64,000 nucleotides of DNA from Hymenobacter cyanobacteriorum (GTDB lineage: Bacteria > Bacteroidota > Bacteroidia > Cytophagales > Hymenobacteraceae). The translations under genes and the position numbers were made by a program. Positions 36,524 through 43,882 of the stretch are shown piece by piece. Numbering within the stretch: position 1 is the stretch's first letter; every line of letters begins with the position of its first letter. The DNA lies in the NCBI RefSeq assembly GCF_022631375.1, contig NZ_JALBGC010000002.1:806001-870000 (forward strand). The letters are read 5' to 3'. The notes under the pieces are model-generated. The model had not been told where the DNA came from. It was given only the letters and a program-made list of their open reading frames with translations, and ran no database searches.

Positions 36524-37645
36524 TTGCTTTTGACTTTCCTGAAAACAACATCTTTGCGTCCGGCGCTGCTGTTGCTGGCGTTGCTTTGGCTGCTGGCGGG
36601 CCTGAACCCGGCCCAGGCGCAAAAGCGGAAGACGCCGCGCAGCAAGGCGAAAACCGGCAGCACCGGCAACTCGGATTTCTTCCGCATTAAAACGCCGAAG
36701 ATGCGCTACGTGCGCCCCGATACGACCACGGTGATTGAAACAGAGGAATTGCCCGACGATAATTCCGATGCCGCGAAGTCCATTTACTTCAACCCGGCCA
36801 AAAAGCTCAGCATCGTGAGCGAAGACACGACGACGCTGGACGAGGGCGGGCAGGAAATCGTGGAGATGTCGGAGGAAGTGCTCATCGATTCGTCGTGGGT
36901 GAAAGTGGCCGGCTATTATTCCATCTGGGATACGCACCGCGTGAACCCGTACCGCGTGGACGGCCGCAGCTACCGCGACTCGCTGAAGCTGCACCTCACC
37001 GATGTGCCCCGGCAGCGCTACGCCAAAATGCCCCTCGTGACCACGCCCATCACCTCGGGCTTTGCCTTCCGGGGCTACCGCTGGCACTACGGCATGGACC
37101 TCGACCTGGAAACCGGCGACTCGGTACGAGCCGCCTACGACGGCGTCGTGCGCATTCAGGCTTGGGACGGCGGCGGTTACGGCAACTACATTCTGGTGCG
37201 CCACTACAATGGCTTGGAAACGATTTACGGGCACTTGAGCAAGTCGCTGGTGCCGGTGGGCACCTTCGTAAAAGCCGGCCAGCTGATAGGCTACGGCGGT
37301 AGCACCGGGCGCAGCACCGGCTCGCACCTGCACTTCGAGGTGCGCTACCAGGGCAACCCCATCAACCCGGCGCTGATGTACGATTTCCCCGCCTACAAGC
37401 TCCGGAAGGACAATTTCACGATTACCTCGGCGCTGTTCAACTACTACAGCCGGGCCATTGGCCGCAGCCGTAGCAGTCGCAGCGGTTCGCCCTCGCGCGC
37501 CCGCCAGACCGTAACGCACAAAGTGCGCTCGGGCGATACGCTCTCGGAAGTAGCCGAGCGCTACGGTGTGCGCGTAAGCACCCTCAAAAAGCTGAATCCT
37601 GGCGTACGCACCTTGCAGCCAGGGAAGAAACTGCGTATTAAGTAA
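36524..37645 (+). CDS. M23 peptidase with C-terminal LysM
   Basis: 373 residues. A signal peptide (about 1-34, ending NPAQAQ), a middle part of unknown fold, an M23 (LytM) zinc peptidase domain with RWHYGMDLDLETGD (His and Asp ligands) and STGSHLHFEVRYQG (HxH), and a C-terminal LysM (HKVRSGDTLSEVAERYGVRV to the end). It would cleave or bind cell-wall peptides in the periplasm. No ATG fits: the TTG codons at 36524 and 36530 are the only starts before the signal peptide. Confidence 0.87.
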   Translation: MLLTFLKTTSLRPALLLLALLWLLAGLNPAQAQKRKTPRSKAKTGSTGNSDFFRIKTPKMRYVRPDTTTVIETEELPDDNSDAAKSIYFNPAKKLSIVSEDTTTLDEGGQEIVEMSEEVLIDSSWVKVAGYYSIWDTHRVNPYRVDGRSYRDSLKLHLTDVPRQRYAKMPLVTTPITSGFAFRGYRWHYGMDLDLETGDSVRAAYDGVVRIQAWDGGGYGNYILVRHYNGLETIYGHLSKSLVPVGTFVKAGQLIGYGGSTGRSTGSHLHFEVRYQGNPINPALMYDFPAYKLRKDNFTITSALFNYYSRAIGRSRSSRSGSPSRARQTVTHKVRSGDTLSEVAERYGVRVSTLKKLNPGVRTLQPGKKLRIK

Positions 37646-37649
37646 AAAA

Positions 37650-37732
37650 TAGTTGTTGGTTAAGTACTGTCAGTTGTTAGGCCGTTTGGCTCCAACTGGG
37701 CCTGACAACTGACAACGACCAACTGACAACTA
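37650..37732. repeat. Start-proximal word-repeat inverted repeat before bshB1
   Basis: The right arm is made of CTGACAA-type words (cctgacaactgacaacgacc, then aactgacaacta), and the left arm is its imperfect complement. The right arm has few G and ends two bases before the bshB1 ATG at 37735. Confidence 0.85.
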
Positions 37733-37734
37733 AA

Positions 37735-38454
37735 ATGAAACTCGATATCCTGGCTCTCGGCGCGCATCCTGATGATGTAGAAATGTCCTGCACCGGCACG
37801 CTGCTGGCGGCCATGGCGGTGGGTAAGAAAGTAGGTATCGTCGATTTCACGCGGGGCGAGTTAGGTACGCGCGGCACACCTGCCACCCGGGCAGAGGAGG
37901 CGGCAGCTTCCAATAAAATTCTGGGTATTGATATCCGCGAGAACCTGGGAATGCCGGACGGTTTCTTCCGCAACGACCGGGAGCACCAGCTGCTGCTCAT
38001 TGCGGCCATCCGGCGCTACCAGCCCGACGTGGTGCTGGCCAACGCCATCACCGACCGCCACCCTGACCACGGCCGGGCGGCCCAACTGGCCATTGATGCG
38101 TGTTTTCTGGCCGGCCTGCGCATGATTGAAACCCTCGGCGACGACGGCCAACCACAGGAAGCCTGGCGGCCCAAAAACGTATACCACTACATCCAGGACC
38201 GGCAGCTGCCGCCCGCTTTCGTGGTCGACATCACGCCGCATTGGGAGAAAAAGTGGGAAGCCATTCAGGCGTTCAAAACGCAGTTTTTCAACCCTGATTT
38301 GGATGCGCCGCAAACCTACCTTTCCAGCCAGGCCTTCGGCCGGTTTATGGAGGCGCGGGCGCGGGAGTTCGGCCACATCATCGGGGTGGAGTTTGGCGAA
38401 GGTTTCACGGTGGCGCGGCCGGTGGGCGTGCGCGAGGTAGGCGATTTGCTGTAG
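37735..38454 (+). CDS. bshB1: Bacillithiol biosynthesis deacetylase BshB1
   Basis: 239 residues. LGAHPDDVEMSCTGTLL is the LmbE/PIG-L metal site (His and two Asp), TRGELGTRGTPATRAEEA and the second His in RHPDHGRAA complete it, and YHYIQDRQLPPAFVVDIT with FNPDLDAPQTYLSS is typical of BshB1. It removes acetyl from GlcNAc-malate, the second step of bacillithiol synthesis. BshA and BshC are not in the window. Confidence 0.94.
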   Translation: MKLDILALGAHPDDVEMSCTGTLLAAMAVGKKVGIVDFTRGELGTRGTPATRAEEAAASNKILGIDIRENLGMPDGFFRNDREHQLLLIAAIRRYQPDVVLANAITDRHPDHGRAAQLAIDACFLAGLRMIETLGDDGQPQEAWRPKNVYHYIQDRQLPPAFVVDITPHWEKKWEAIQAFKTQFFNPDLDAPQTYLSSQAFGRFMEARAREFGHIIGVEFGEGFTVARPVGVREVGDLL

Positions 38455-38455
38455 C

Positions 38456-38611
38456 AGCCCACCGGATTTGTTGCCCACGCCGCTGGGCAGTGCGCAGGTG
38501 GCGGCCTGCTTCCAGCGCGGCAGCGTGAAGAAAATCCAGCCCCTGCTCGATACCCTGGCCGCCATGTTCCTGGTGCGGCAGGTGGAAGGGGAGCGGGCGT
38601 ATGTGGGGTAG
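38456..38611 (+). pseudogene. Gene relic, C-terminal fragment (possibly methyltransferase-like)
   Basis: Just after bshB1, in a frame ending at TAG 38609-38611, the sequence reads as protein-like: TPLGSAQVAACFQRGSVKKI, then IQPLLDTLAAMFLVRQVEGE. There is no start codon of its own in a sensible place, so it looks like the last 50 residues of a lost gene. The helix-turn-helix-like pattern resembles C-termini of some DNA methyltransferases, but that is a weak guess. Confidence 0.45.
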
Positions 38612-38678
38612 AGAGACCTGCTAAAAGCAGCGCCTGGCCAGCAGTTTTATAAGCGTTTTCCGTCGTGTTGGCGCAAGC

Positions 38679-39032
38679 TTACGCCCGTCCAATCTGCCCA
38701 AGATGGGTATCCTTAAAGCCGGTGGCGTACTTCAGCCCGTAGCCCAGCACCCGGTCGAAGGCACTGTGGAACAACAGCACGGTGCCTGCCAGGAGCAGCA
38801 GCGGCTGCCCCAGCGCCCACCCGGCCAGGCCCACGGCTATTGCCAGCGCCTTGTGATGAAACAGGTTGTAGCTGGCAGTGCCCACCCGCGGCCCGGCCAG
38901 GTAGCCCAGCATGCTCAAATCGGGCAGTAAGAAGGTGGCGGGCAGCACCCACCAGGCATACGGCAGCTGGGCGAATACCACCACGGCCAACAGCATTTCG
39001 GCCAGTTCTTCGGTTTTCAGCAGGTTTTTCAT
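38679..39032 (-). CDS. DUF4260 membrane protein
   Basis: A 117-residue protein with about four short hydrophobic segments. MKNLLKTEELAEMLLAVVVF, LLPDLSMLGYLAGPRVGTAS and YNLFHHKALA with FHSAFDRVLGYGLKYATGFK are the DUF4260 pattern. Function unknown. The ATG at 39030-39032 matches the family start; an extended frame to 39161 reads through the regulator gap. It lies 150 bases after a Crp/Fnr regulator on the same strand, so that protein may control it. Confidence 0.85.
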   Translation of the reverse strand: MKNLLKTEELAEMLLAVVVFAQLPYAWWVLPATFLLPDLSMLGYLAGPRVGTASYNLFHHKALAIAVGLAGWALGQPLLLLAGTVLLFHSAFDRVLGYGLKYATGFKDTHLGQIGRA

Positions 39033-39182
39033 GGGGGCAAAAAGGTTGGGTGAATGATGACCCAAAATTCCGACGGCCCCGTGCCCTTTCTCGTTAACAA
39101 AAGCTAAGAAATGCCGTCTGGTCGTGGGCATCTGGACAAAAAAAGACGTCCTGCCCACCACGCAGATTTCACCACTTTCCCG

Positions 39183-39779
39183 CTACTTTTTGCCGCTTCC
39201 CCGCGTCACCCGCGCCCGAATACGGCTTAGCGACACCGGTGTTATGCCCAGGTAGTTGGCCACCAGGTGCTGCGGAACACGCTCCAGAATCTTCGTTTTG
39301 CCGCTGCGCAGCAGGGCCAGATACCGCTCTTCGGGCGATAGGAGCAGCTGCTCCACCAGCCGGGCATCGGTGCCCAGGAGGTGGTACTCGGCCACGAGCC
39401 GGCCAAACCGCTCATACACCGGCCACTCGTCGTAGAGCCGCCGCAACACCGCGTAGTCGAACACCACCAGCTCGCAGTCCGTCAGCGCCTGGATGCTGAG
39501 CTGGCTGGGCTGCCCGGTGAGGCAGCCGGGGTAATCGCCCAGCAGGTGGTTTTCGAAGAAGAAGTAGGTGGTGCGCTCCTCGCCATCGGGCCGCGGGTAG
39601 TAGAGGCGGCAGGCGCCGTGCAGCAGCAGGGCCAGCTCGGGCCGCCGCTGCCCGGCCTCCACGAAGTGCGCCCCCCGCACCAAGTGCCACGGCCTCAGCG
39701 CCGCCGCCAGCGGGGCCCACTCGGCATCGCTAAGGCTGGGCACGAAGCGTTGGAGGTAGGTGCGGAGGGGGGGAAGCAT
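39183..39779 (-). CDS. Crp/Fnr family transcriptional regulator
   Basis: 198 residues. The N-terminal cyclic-nucleotide-binding-like barrel includes FVEAGQRRPELALLLHGACR and ENHLLGDYPGCLTGQPSQLS; the C-terminal winged helix has VPQHLVANYLGITPVSLSRI as recognition part. Ligand unknown: the residues that contact cAMP are not all present. Relatives in Bacteroidota often control small neighbouring genes. Its neighbour is the DUF4260 gene downstream. Confidence 0.88.
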   Translation of the reverse strand: MLPPLRTYLQRFVPSLSDAEWAPLAAALRPWHLVRGAHFVEAGQRRPELALLLHGACRLYYPRPDGEERTTYFFFENHLLGDYPGCLTGQPSQLSIQALTDCELVVFDYAVLRRLYDEWPVYERFGRLVAEYHLLGTDARLVEQLLLSPEERYLALLRSGKTKILERVPQHLVANYLGITPVSLSRIRARVTRGSGKK

Positions 39780-39926
39780 GGGAGCGGCAAAAACCGGTTT
39801 CTATTTCATAAAAGTAACCAACCTGGAACCTTCGGGAGAAAGCGAATTCGTAACGTAGTGGGAAAAATAATTTGCCTGCGCGGAGCCGAGGTAGGTAAAA
39901 TTTTGTCCTCATAGCATCACCTATCA

Positions 39927-39962
39927 AAACCGCCCCGGCCGCAAGCGCGGCCGGGGCGGTTT
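39927..39962. terminator. Strong GC-rich hairpin, probably a terminator
   Basis: AAACCGCCCCGGCCGC (39927-39942) and its exact complement (39947-39962), loop of four. T-runs flank it on the minus strand (TTTTG), so it probably closes the minus-strand YjbQ and relic transcript. Confidence 0.8.
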
Positions 39963-39981
39963 CTTATTCCAACTCCTGCGC

Positions 39982-40182
39982 CTACTTACCCGCCGCCGCA
40001 TCTGGCTTCCCGCCGTGCCCCGCGTCCACTATCTCGCGGGCTTTGCGGTAGGCGGCTACCAGCTTCGGCAGGGCGCTTTCTAGGCTGAGTACGCGCACGT
40101 CGAACTTCTCGATGGCGCGGCGGGCGTCGCCGAGGTGGCGCACCGCATCGTCGCGCAGCAGGATTTCGGTAGTATAAGCTAC
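39982..40182 (-). pseudogene. Gene relic on the minus strand, 3' fragment
   Basis: Read on the minus strand, a frame runs without a stop for 66 codons to TAG at 39982-39984. It gives a helix-rich segment (EILLRDDAVRHLGDARRAIE, then FDVRVLSLESALPKLVAAYR). An in-frame TAA (40183-40185) stands just before it and no start codon is present. It therefore looks like the end of a lost gene. I do not recognise the family. Confidence 0.45.
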
Positions 40183-40206
40183 TTATTGGAGCAATTGATA
40201 CCTCCT

Positions 40207-40626
40207 TCACTCGCCCATCAGCGTAAGCACCAGCGCCCGCTGGCCGCCGTGGTCGCGGTGCTCGCCCAGGTAAATGCCCTGCCAGGTGCCCAGCGCCAGC
40301 CGCCCGTTCATGACCGGGATGCTGACGCTGCTGCCCAGCAGCGCGGCTTTCAGGTGAGCCGGCATGTCGTCGGGGCCTTCGGAGTTGTGGCGGAAGTAGG
40401 GGGCGTTTTCGGGCGCCGTTCGGTTGAAAAACTGCTCGAAGTCTTGGCGTACTGTGGGGTCGGCATTCTCATTGAGGCACAAACTGGCCGAGGTGTGCTG
40501 AATGAACACGTGGAGTAAGCCCGCTCGCACCCGCGCCAGCTCGGGCAGCTCCTGCAGCACGTACTCGGTGATGAGGTGGAAGCCCCGGCGCATGGCCGGC
40601 AGCCGCAGCTGTTTCTGAAAAACCAT
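40207..40626 (-). CDS. YjbQ family protein (UPF0047)
   Basis: 139 residues, full length for the family. HTSASLCLNENADPTVRQDF, the metal-binding HNSEGPDDMPAHLKAALLG and LGTWQGIYLGEHRDHGG with the final VLTLMGE are diagnostic. The family binds a metal through conserved His residues, and some members have been given thiamine-phosphate-synthase-like activity; the true role is open. Start ATG at 40624-40626. Confidence 0.92.
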   Translation of the reverse strand: MVFQKQLRLPAMRRGFHLITEYVLQELPELARVRAGLLHVFIQHTSASLCLNENADPTVRQDFEQFFNRTAPENAPYFRHNSEGPDDMPAHLKAALLGSSVSIPVMNGRLALGTWQGIYLGEHRDHGGQRALVLTLMGE

Positions 40627-40805
40627 TGGTGCAACGTTGGAAATACGGTAAGCATACGGGACGCGTCCCTACCAGTAGGCATCGGTAGGTGAATACCGCA
40701 GCCCAGGCCACATCGGTTTCGCCAGACGCTACTGGCTGCATCGTACCAGCAGCGCGCCTGCCGGCTGGCATACATGCTTATTACGGTCGGGCTCCTGCAA
40801 CTAAA

Positions 40806-40840
40806 GGAAATATTTCCCCGTTGTCAGGGAAATATTTCCC
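40806..40840. promoter_or_regulatory. Paired palindromes upstream of the Xre antitoxin (candidate operators)
   Basis: GGAAATATTTCC (40806-40817) and GGGAAATATTTCCC (40827-40840) have centres 22 bases apart, about two helical turns. A weaker third, CCCATATTTGGG, follows at 40838-40849 and contains a possible -7 element, with a TTG at 40821-40823. This fits self-repression by the antitoxin, as known for such modules. Confidence 0.75.
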
Positions 40841-40871
40841 ATATTTGGGTAAGAATTCATTTCACATCCCT

Positions 40872-41315
40872 ATGACTGCCACCGCCACCGCACCCGCCGC
40901 CGTGTATTCGCCCGCCCTGCGCGGCCTGCAAGCCACCGTGGCCGATTCCTTCGCCCTCGTGATGGAGGCCCGCACCGGCGTGCCGGCCAAAATCGCCTTC
41001 GACGTGGCTGCCCTCCTCAAGCTCAGCGCCGACGAGCTGGCCGCCCTGCTGCACACCACCACCAAAACCCTGCGCGCCTACCGCGAAGGCAAGAAGCGCC
41101 TCGGCCCCGCCGCCAGCGAGCAAATCCTCAAGCTGCTGGCCCTCGCCCGCCAGGGCGAAGAAGTATTCGGCGCCCTGCCCGCCTTCCGCCGCTGGCTCGA
41201 CAAGCCCGCCTACGGCCTCGACAACCAGCCCCCGCTCGCCCTGCTCGAAACCAGCGGCGGCATCGACCTGGTAGCCGACGAAGTCGACCGCATTGCCTAC
41301 GGCGACTTTGCCTGA
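40872..41315 (+). CDS. Xre/MbcA/ParS-type antitoxin (DUF2384)
   Basis: 147 residues. A helix-turn-helix (LSADELAALLHTTTKTLRAY, about 56-75) is followed by the DUF2384 toxin-binding domain: GALPAFRRWLDKPAYGL, PPLALLETSGGIDLV and DRIAYGDFA. This is the antitoxin of RES-type modules; it neutralises the toxin and usually represses its own promoter. ATG at 40872 is chosen because it follows the palindromes; the frame to 40689 would read through them. The toxin gene starts 105 bases on. Confidence 0.9.
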   Translation: MTATATAPAAVYSPALRGLQATVADSFALVMEARTGVPAKIAFDVAALLKLSADELAALLHTTTKTLRAYREGKKRLGPAASEQILKLLALARQGEEVFGALPAFRRWLDKPAYGLDNQPPLALLETSGGIDLVADEVDRIAYGDFA

Positions 41316-41317
41316 TT

Positions 41318-41418
41318 CGGTTTAGTTGTCAGTTATTCGTTGTCGGTTGTCAGCAAGTTCTGGCAAATTCGGCAACAGAACCCTGACAACTGACAACGAA
41401 CAACCGACAACTAAACCG
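41318..41418. repeat. Word-repeat inverted repeat filling the antitoxin-toxin gap
   Basis: 36-base arms (41318-41353 and 41383-41418) with three mismatches, built from TTGTCAG/CTGACAA words. It begins two bases after the antitoxin stop and ends two bases before the toxin GTG. Confidence 0.93.
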
Positions 41419-41420
41419 CA

Positions 41421-41879
41421 GTGGAAATCTACCGCATCTGCCTGGCCAAATACGCCGGTGAGCTTGTCGCCTCCGGTAACCCCGGCCGCTGGAACCTGCG
41501 CGGCCAACTGGTCATCTATACCGCCGGCAGCCGCGCCCTGGCCTGCCTCGAAAACGTAGTGCACCGCAGCGGCGAGGGCCTCAACAGCCTCTTCAAAGTC
41601 GTCCGCATTGACGTGCCCGACACCCTGCCCATCGAAGAGCTACCCCTGGCCCAAATGCCGCCCGAGTGGCAACTGCCGCGCCACTATGCCCGCTGCCAGC
41701 CCCTGGGCGCCGCCTGGTACCAGCGCCAGACGGCGGCCATCCTGCGGGTGCCGTCGTCCATCATCGCCCACGAGCATAACTACGTGCTCAACACCCGCCA
41801 CCCGGATTTCGCGCAGGTGAAGATTGTGGGCTGGGAGGATTTCGAGTTTGACCCGCGCATTAAGCAGGATGAACCGTAG
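41421..41879 (+). CDS. RES-domain toxin
   Basis: 152 residues. The RES family pattern is seen: IYRICLAKYAGELVASGNPG, RWNLRGQLVIYTAGSRALAC with LENVVH, and the late VPSSIIAHEHNYVLNTRHPD. Known RES toxins consume NAD+ or ADP-ribosylate targets; the Arg, Tyr/Glu and Ser positions of the active site appear kept (Arg5, Tyr33, Ser109 or near). GTG start. Translation may be linked to the hairpin that ends just before it. A bidirectional terminator follows at 41951. Confidence 0.9.
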   Translation: MEIYRICLAKYAGELVASGNPGRWNLRGQLVIYTAGSRALACLENVVHRSGEGLNSLFKVVRIDVPDTLPIEELPLAQMPPEWQLPRHYARCQPLGAAWYQRQTAAILRVPSSIIAHEHNYVLNTRHPDFAQVKIVGWEDFEFDPRIKQDEP

Positions 41880-41950
41880 GCTCTCGCTCCATTATCCTGA
41901 CAAAACTTAAAAAGGCAGAAGCACCGCACGTTATATAGGAAAGTCTGCCA

Positions 41951-41989
41951 AAAAAGAAAGCTTGGCTAATGCAGCCAGGCTTTCTTTTT
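41951..41989. terminator. Bidirectional terminator between toxin and biotin carboxylase genes
   Basis: AAAAAGAAAGCTTGGCT (41951-41967), five-base loop, complementary arm 41973-41989 with one wobble. Confidence 0.88.
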
Positions 41990-42005
41990 AAGCGTGATAA
42001 AGGCG

Positions 42006-43520
42006 TTACCGCACCCCCAGCCGGTTCCGCCGCCAGCCCGACGAACCCTCCGCGCCAGCCGTTTCGCCAGTGGCGGCAGCGGCTTTGGGTTTCTTCTCGC
42101 TGAGCAGCATGGCAGCCAGCGCGGCGGCTACTTTGGCCGTGGCCTCGTCCGGCGCGGCGGGGGCGAGGGTGGTGGGCGTGAAATGGTCCTTGATGAAGTT
42201 CGTATCGAAGTCGCCGCTCACGAAGGCGGGGTGCGTCAGCACGTAGCGGCCGAAGCCCAGCGTGGTTTCGATGCCCGTGATTTGATACTCCTCGATGGCG
42301 CGCAGCATGCGGGCAATGGCCTCAGCGCGGTCGGCCCCGAAGGTAACCAGCTTGGCAATCATCGGGTCGTAGTAAATCGGGATGTCCATACCCTGCTCGA
42401 AGCCGTCATCCACGCGCACGCCGGGGCCCTGGGGGCGCACGTAGGTGGTCAGGGTTCCGATGTCGGGCAGGAAGTTGTTTTGCGGGTCTTCGGCGTACAC
42501 GCGCAGCTCCAGGGCGTGGCCAGTGATGGTGAGGTCGGCCTGCGAGAAGGCGAGGGGCTCGCCCTGGGCCACTTTAATTTGCTCCTTCACCAGGTCGAGT
42601 CCGGTGATTTGCTCCGTCACGGGGTGCTCCACCTGCAGGCGGGTATTCATCTCTAGGAAATAGAAGTTACGCTTATCATCGAGCAGAAACTCCACGGTAC
42701 CGGCGCCGGTGTAGTCGCAGGCGCGGGCCACGTCCACGGCGCACTGGCCCATGCGGGCGCGCAGCTCGGGCGTGAGCACGGAGGAGGGCGCTTCCTCAAT
42801 CACCTTCTGGTGGCGGCGCTGGATGCTGCACTCGCGCTCAAACAGGTGCACAATATTGCCATGCTCGTCGCCCAATACCTGAATTTCGATGTGGCGCGGG
42901 CCGGTCACGAACTTCTCAATGAACACCGCCCCATCGCCAAACGCCGACACGGCCTCATTAATGGCCAGCTGCATCTGCTCCTCAAACTCGTCGGCATTAT
43001 TAACAATGCGCATTCCCTTGCCGCCACCGCCGGCCGATGCCTTGATGAGGATGGGAAAACCCACTTCTTCGGCAATGCGCTTGGCCTCGGCCACGTCCGA
43101 AATGGCTTCGGCCGTGCCCGGCACCAGCGGAATATTATAGGCCAGCACCGCCTGCTTGGCCGAGAGCTTGTCGCCCATGATTTCCATGGCCTCGGGTGAG
43201 GGACCCACGAAAATCAGGCCTGCCTCGCGCACGGCGCGGGCAAAACCGGCATTCTCCGACAGGAAACCGTAGCCGGGGTGAATTGCGTCGACGCCCAACG
43301 CTTTGCAGACTCCCAGAATCTTGTCGCCGCGCAGGTAGCTGTCTTTCGAGGCGGGCGGGCCCACGCACACGGCCTCGTCGGCGTAGCGCACGTGCAGGGC
43401 GTTGCGGTCGGCTTCGGAGTAGATGGCCACGGTGGCAATGCCCATTTCCTTGGCCGAGCGCAATACGCGCAGGGCAATTTCGCCCCGGTTGGCGACGAGC
43501 AGCTTGGTGATTTTTTTCAT
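42006..43520 (-). CDS. accC: Biotin carboxylase subunit of an acyl-CoA carboxylase
   Basis: 504 residues, longer than E. coli AccC by about 50. MKKITKLLVANRGEIALRVL, IHPGYGFLSENAGFARAV, the ATP-grasp GGGGKGMRIV, KFVTGPRHIEIQVLGD and FLEMNTRLQVEHPVTE (RLQVEHPVTE site) are all there. It carboxylates biotin on a carrier protein. The C-terminal 45 residues are Ala/Pro/Gly-rich and end in Arg-rich sequence, not part of the fold. It could belong to acetyl-CoA or propionyl-CoA carboxylase; no carrier or carboxyltransferase gene is next to it. Confidence 0.9.
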   Translation of the reverse strand: MKKITKLLVANRGEIALRVLRSAKEMGIATVAIYSEADRNALHVRYADEAVCVGPPASKDSYLRGDKILGVCKALGVDAIHPGYGFLSENAGFARAVREAGLIFVGPSPEAMEIMGDKLSAKQAVLAYNIPLVPGTAEAISDVAEAKRIAEEVGFPILIKASAGGGGKGMRIVNNADEFEEQMQLAINEAVSAFGDGAVFIEKFVTGPRHIEIQVLGDEHGNIVHLFERECSIQRRHQKVIEEAPSSVLTPELRARMGQCAVDVARACDYTGAGTVEFLLDDKRNFYFLEMNTRLQVEHPVTEQITGLDLVKEQIKVAQGEPLAFSQADLTITGHALELRVYAEDPQNNFLPDIGTLTTYVRPQGPGVRVDDGFEQGMDIPIYYDPMIAKLVTFGADRAEAIARMLRAIEEYQITGIETTLGFGRYVLTHPAFVSGDFDTNFIKDHFTPTTLAPAAPDEATAKVAAALAAMLLSEKKPKAAAATGETAGAEGSSGWRRNRLGVR

Positions 43521-43564
43521 GCGGGTGGGAGGGAAGTCGGGAGGAAGATTGGGGATTCGTTAGA

Positions 43565-43666
43565 CGGTCATGCAGAGCGCAGCGAAGCATCTTTACCGCT
43601 CGATGTAATCCAATCGATGGGTTTACTTACTTCGGGCAAGATGCTTCGCTACGCTCTGCATGACCG
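43565..43666. repeat. Long inverted repeat, TCATGCAGAGCGCAGCGAAG family (copy 4)
   Basis: 33-base arms (43565-43597 and 43634-43666), imperfect: left GCGCAGCG against right CGCTACGC, plus mismatches near the loop. It lies between divergent genes. Confidence 0.9.
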
Positions 43667-43765
43667 CCTTATTACATGCAACGCATCAAAAGCGCCCACA
43701 AAGAAACTGCGAAACCGGGCCCCGCCGGCAAACCCAACAGGCATTACCCGGTTATTAAGCCCAAA

Positions 43766-43797
43766 TTATGCACATCGGCGGCCTATGGCTACCTTTG
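43766..43797 (+). promoter_or_regulatory. Promoter of the alpha-oxoamine synthase gene
   Basis: TACCTTTG (43790-43797) is a perfect -7 match; TTAT (43766-43769), 20 bases earlier, is a poor -33. The leader would be about 79 bases. Confidence 0.5.
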
Positions 43798-43882
43798 TGG
43801 TTGGGCCTGTTGGGAGTTAGCTTAAAAACTCCTTAACGGCCGTTTCAGCGCGTTACATCACCACCTCATTCCCGTTTTTTCA

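Noticed and set aside
38703..39097. Plus-strand frames opposite DUF4260
   Set aside because: The minus-strand DUF4260 pattern is clear; the plus frames have no family features.
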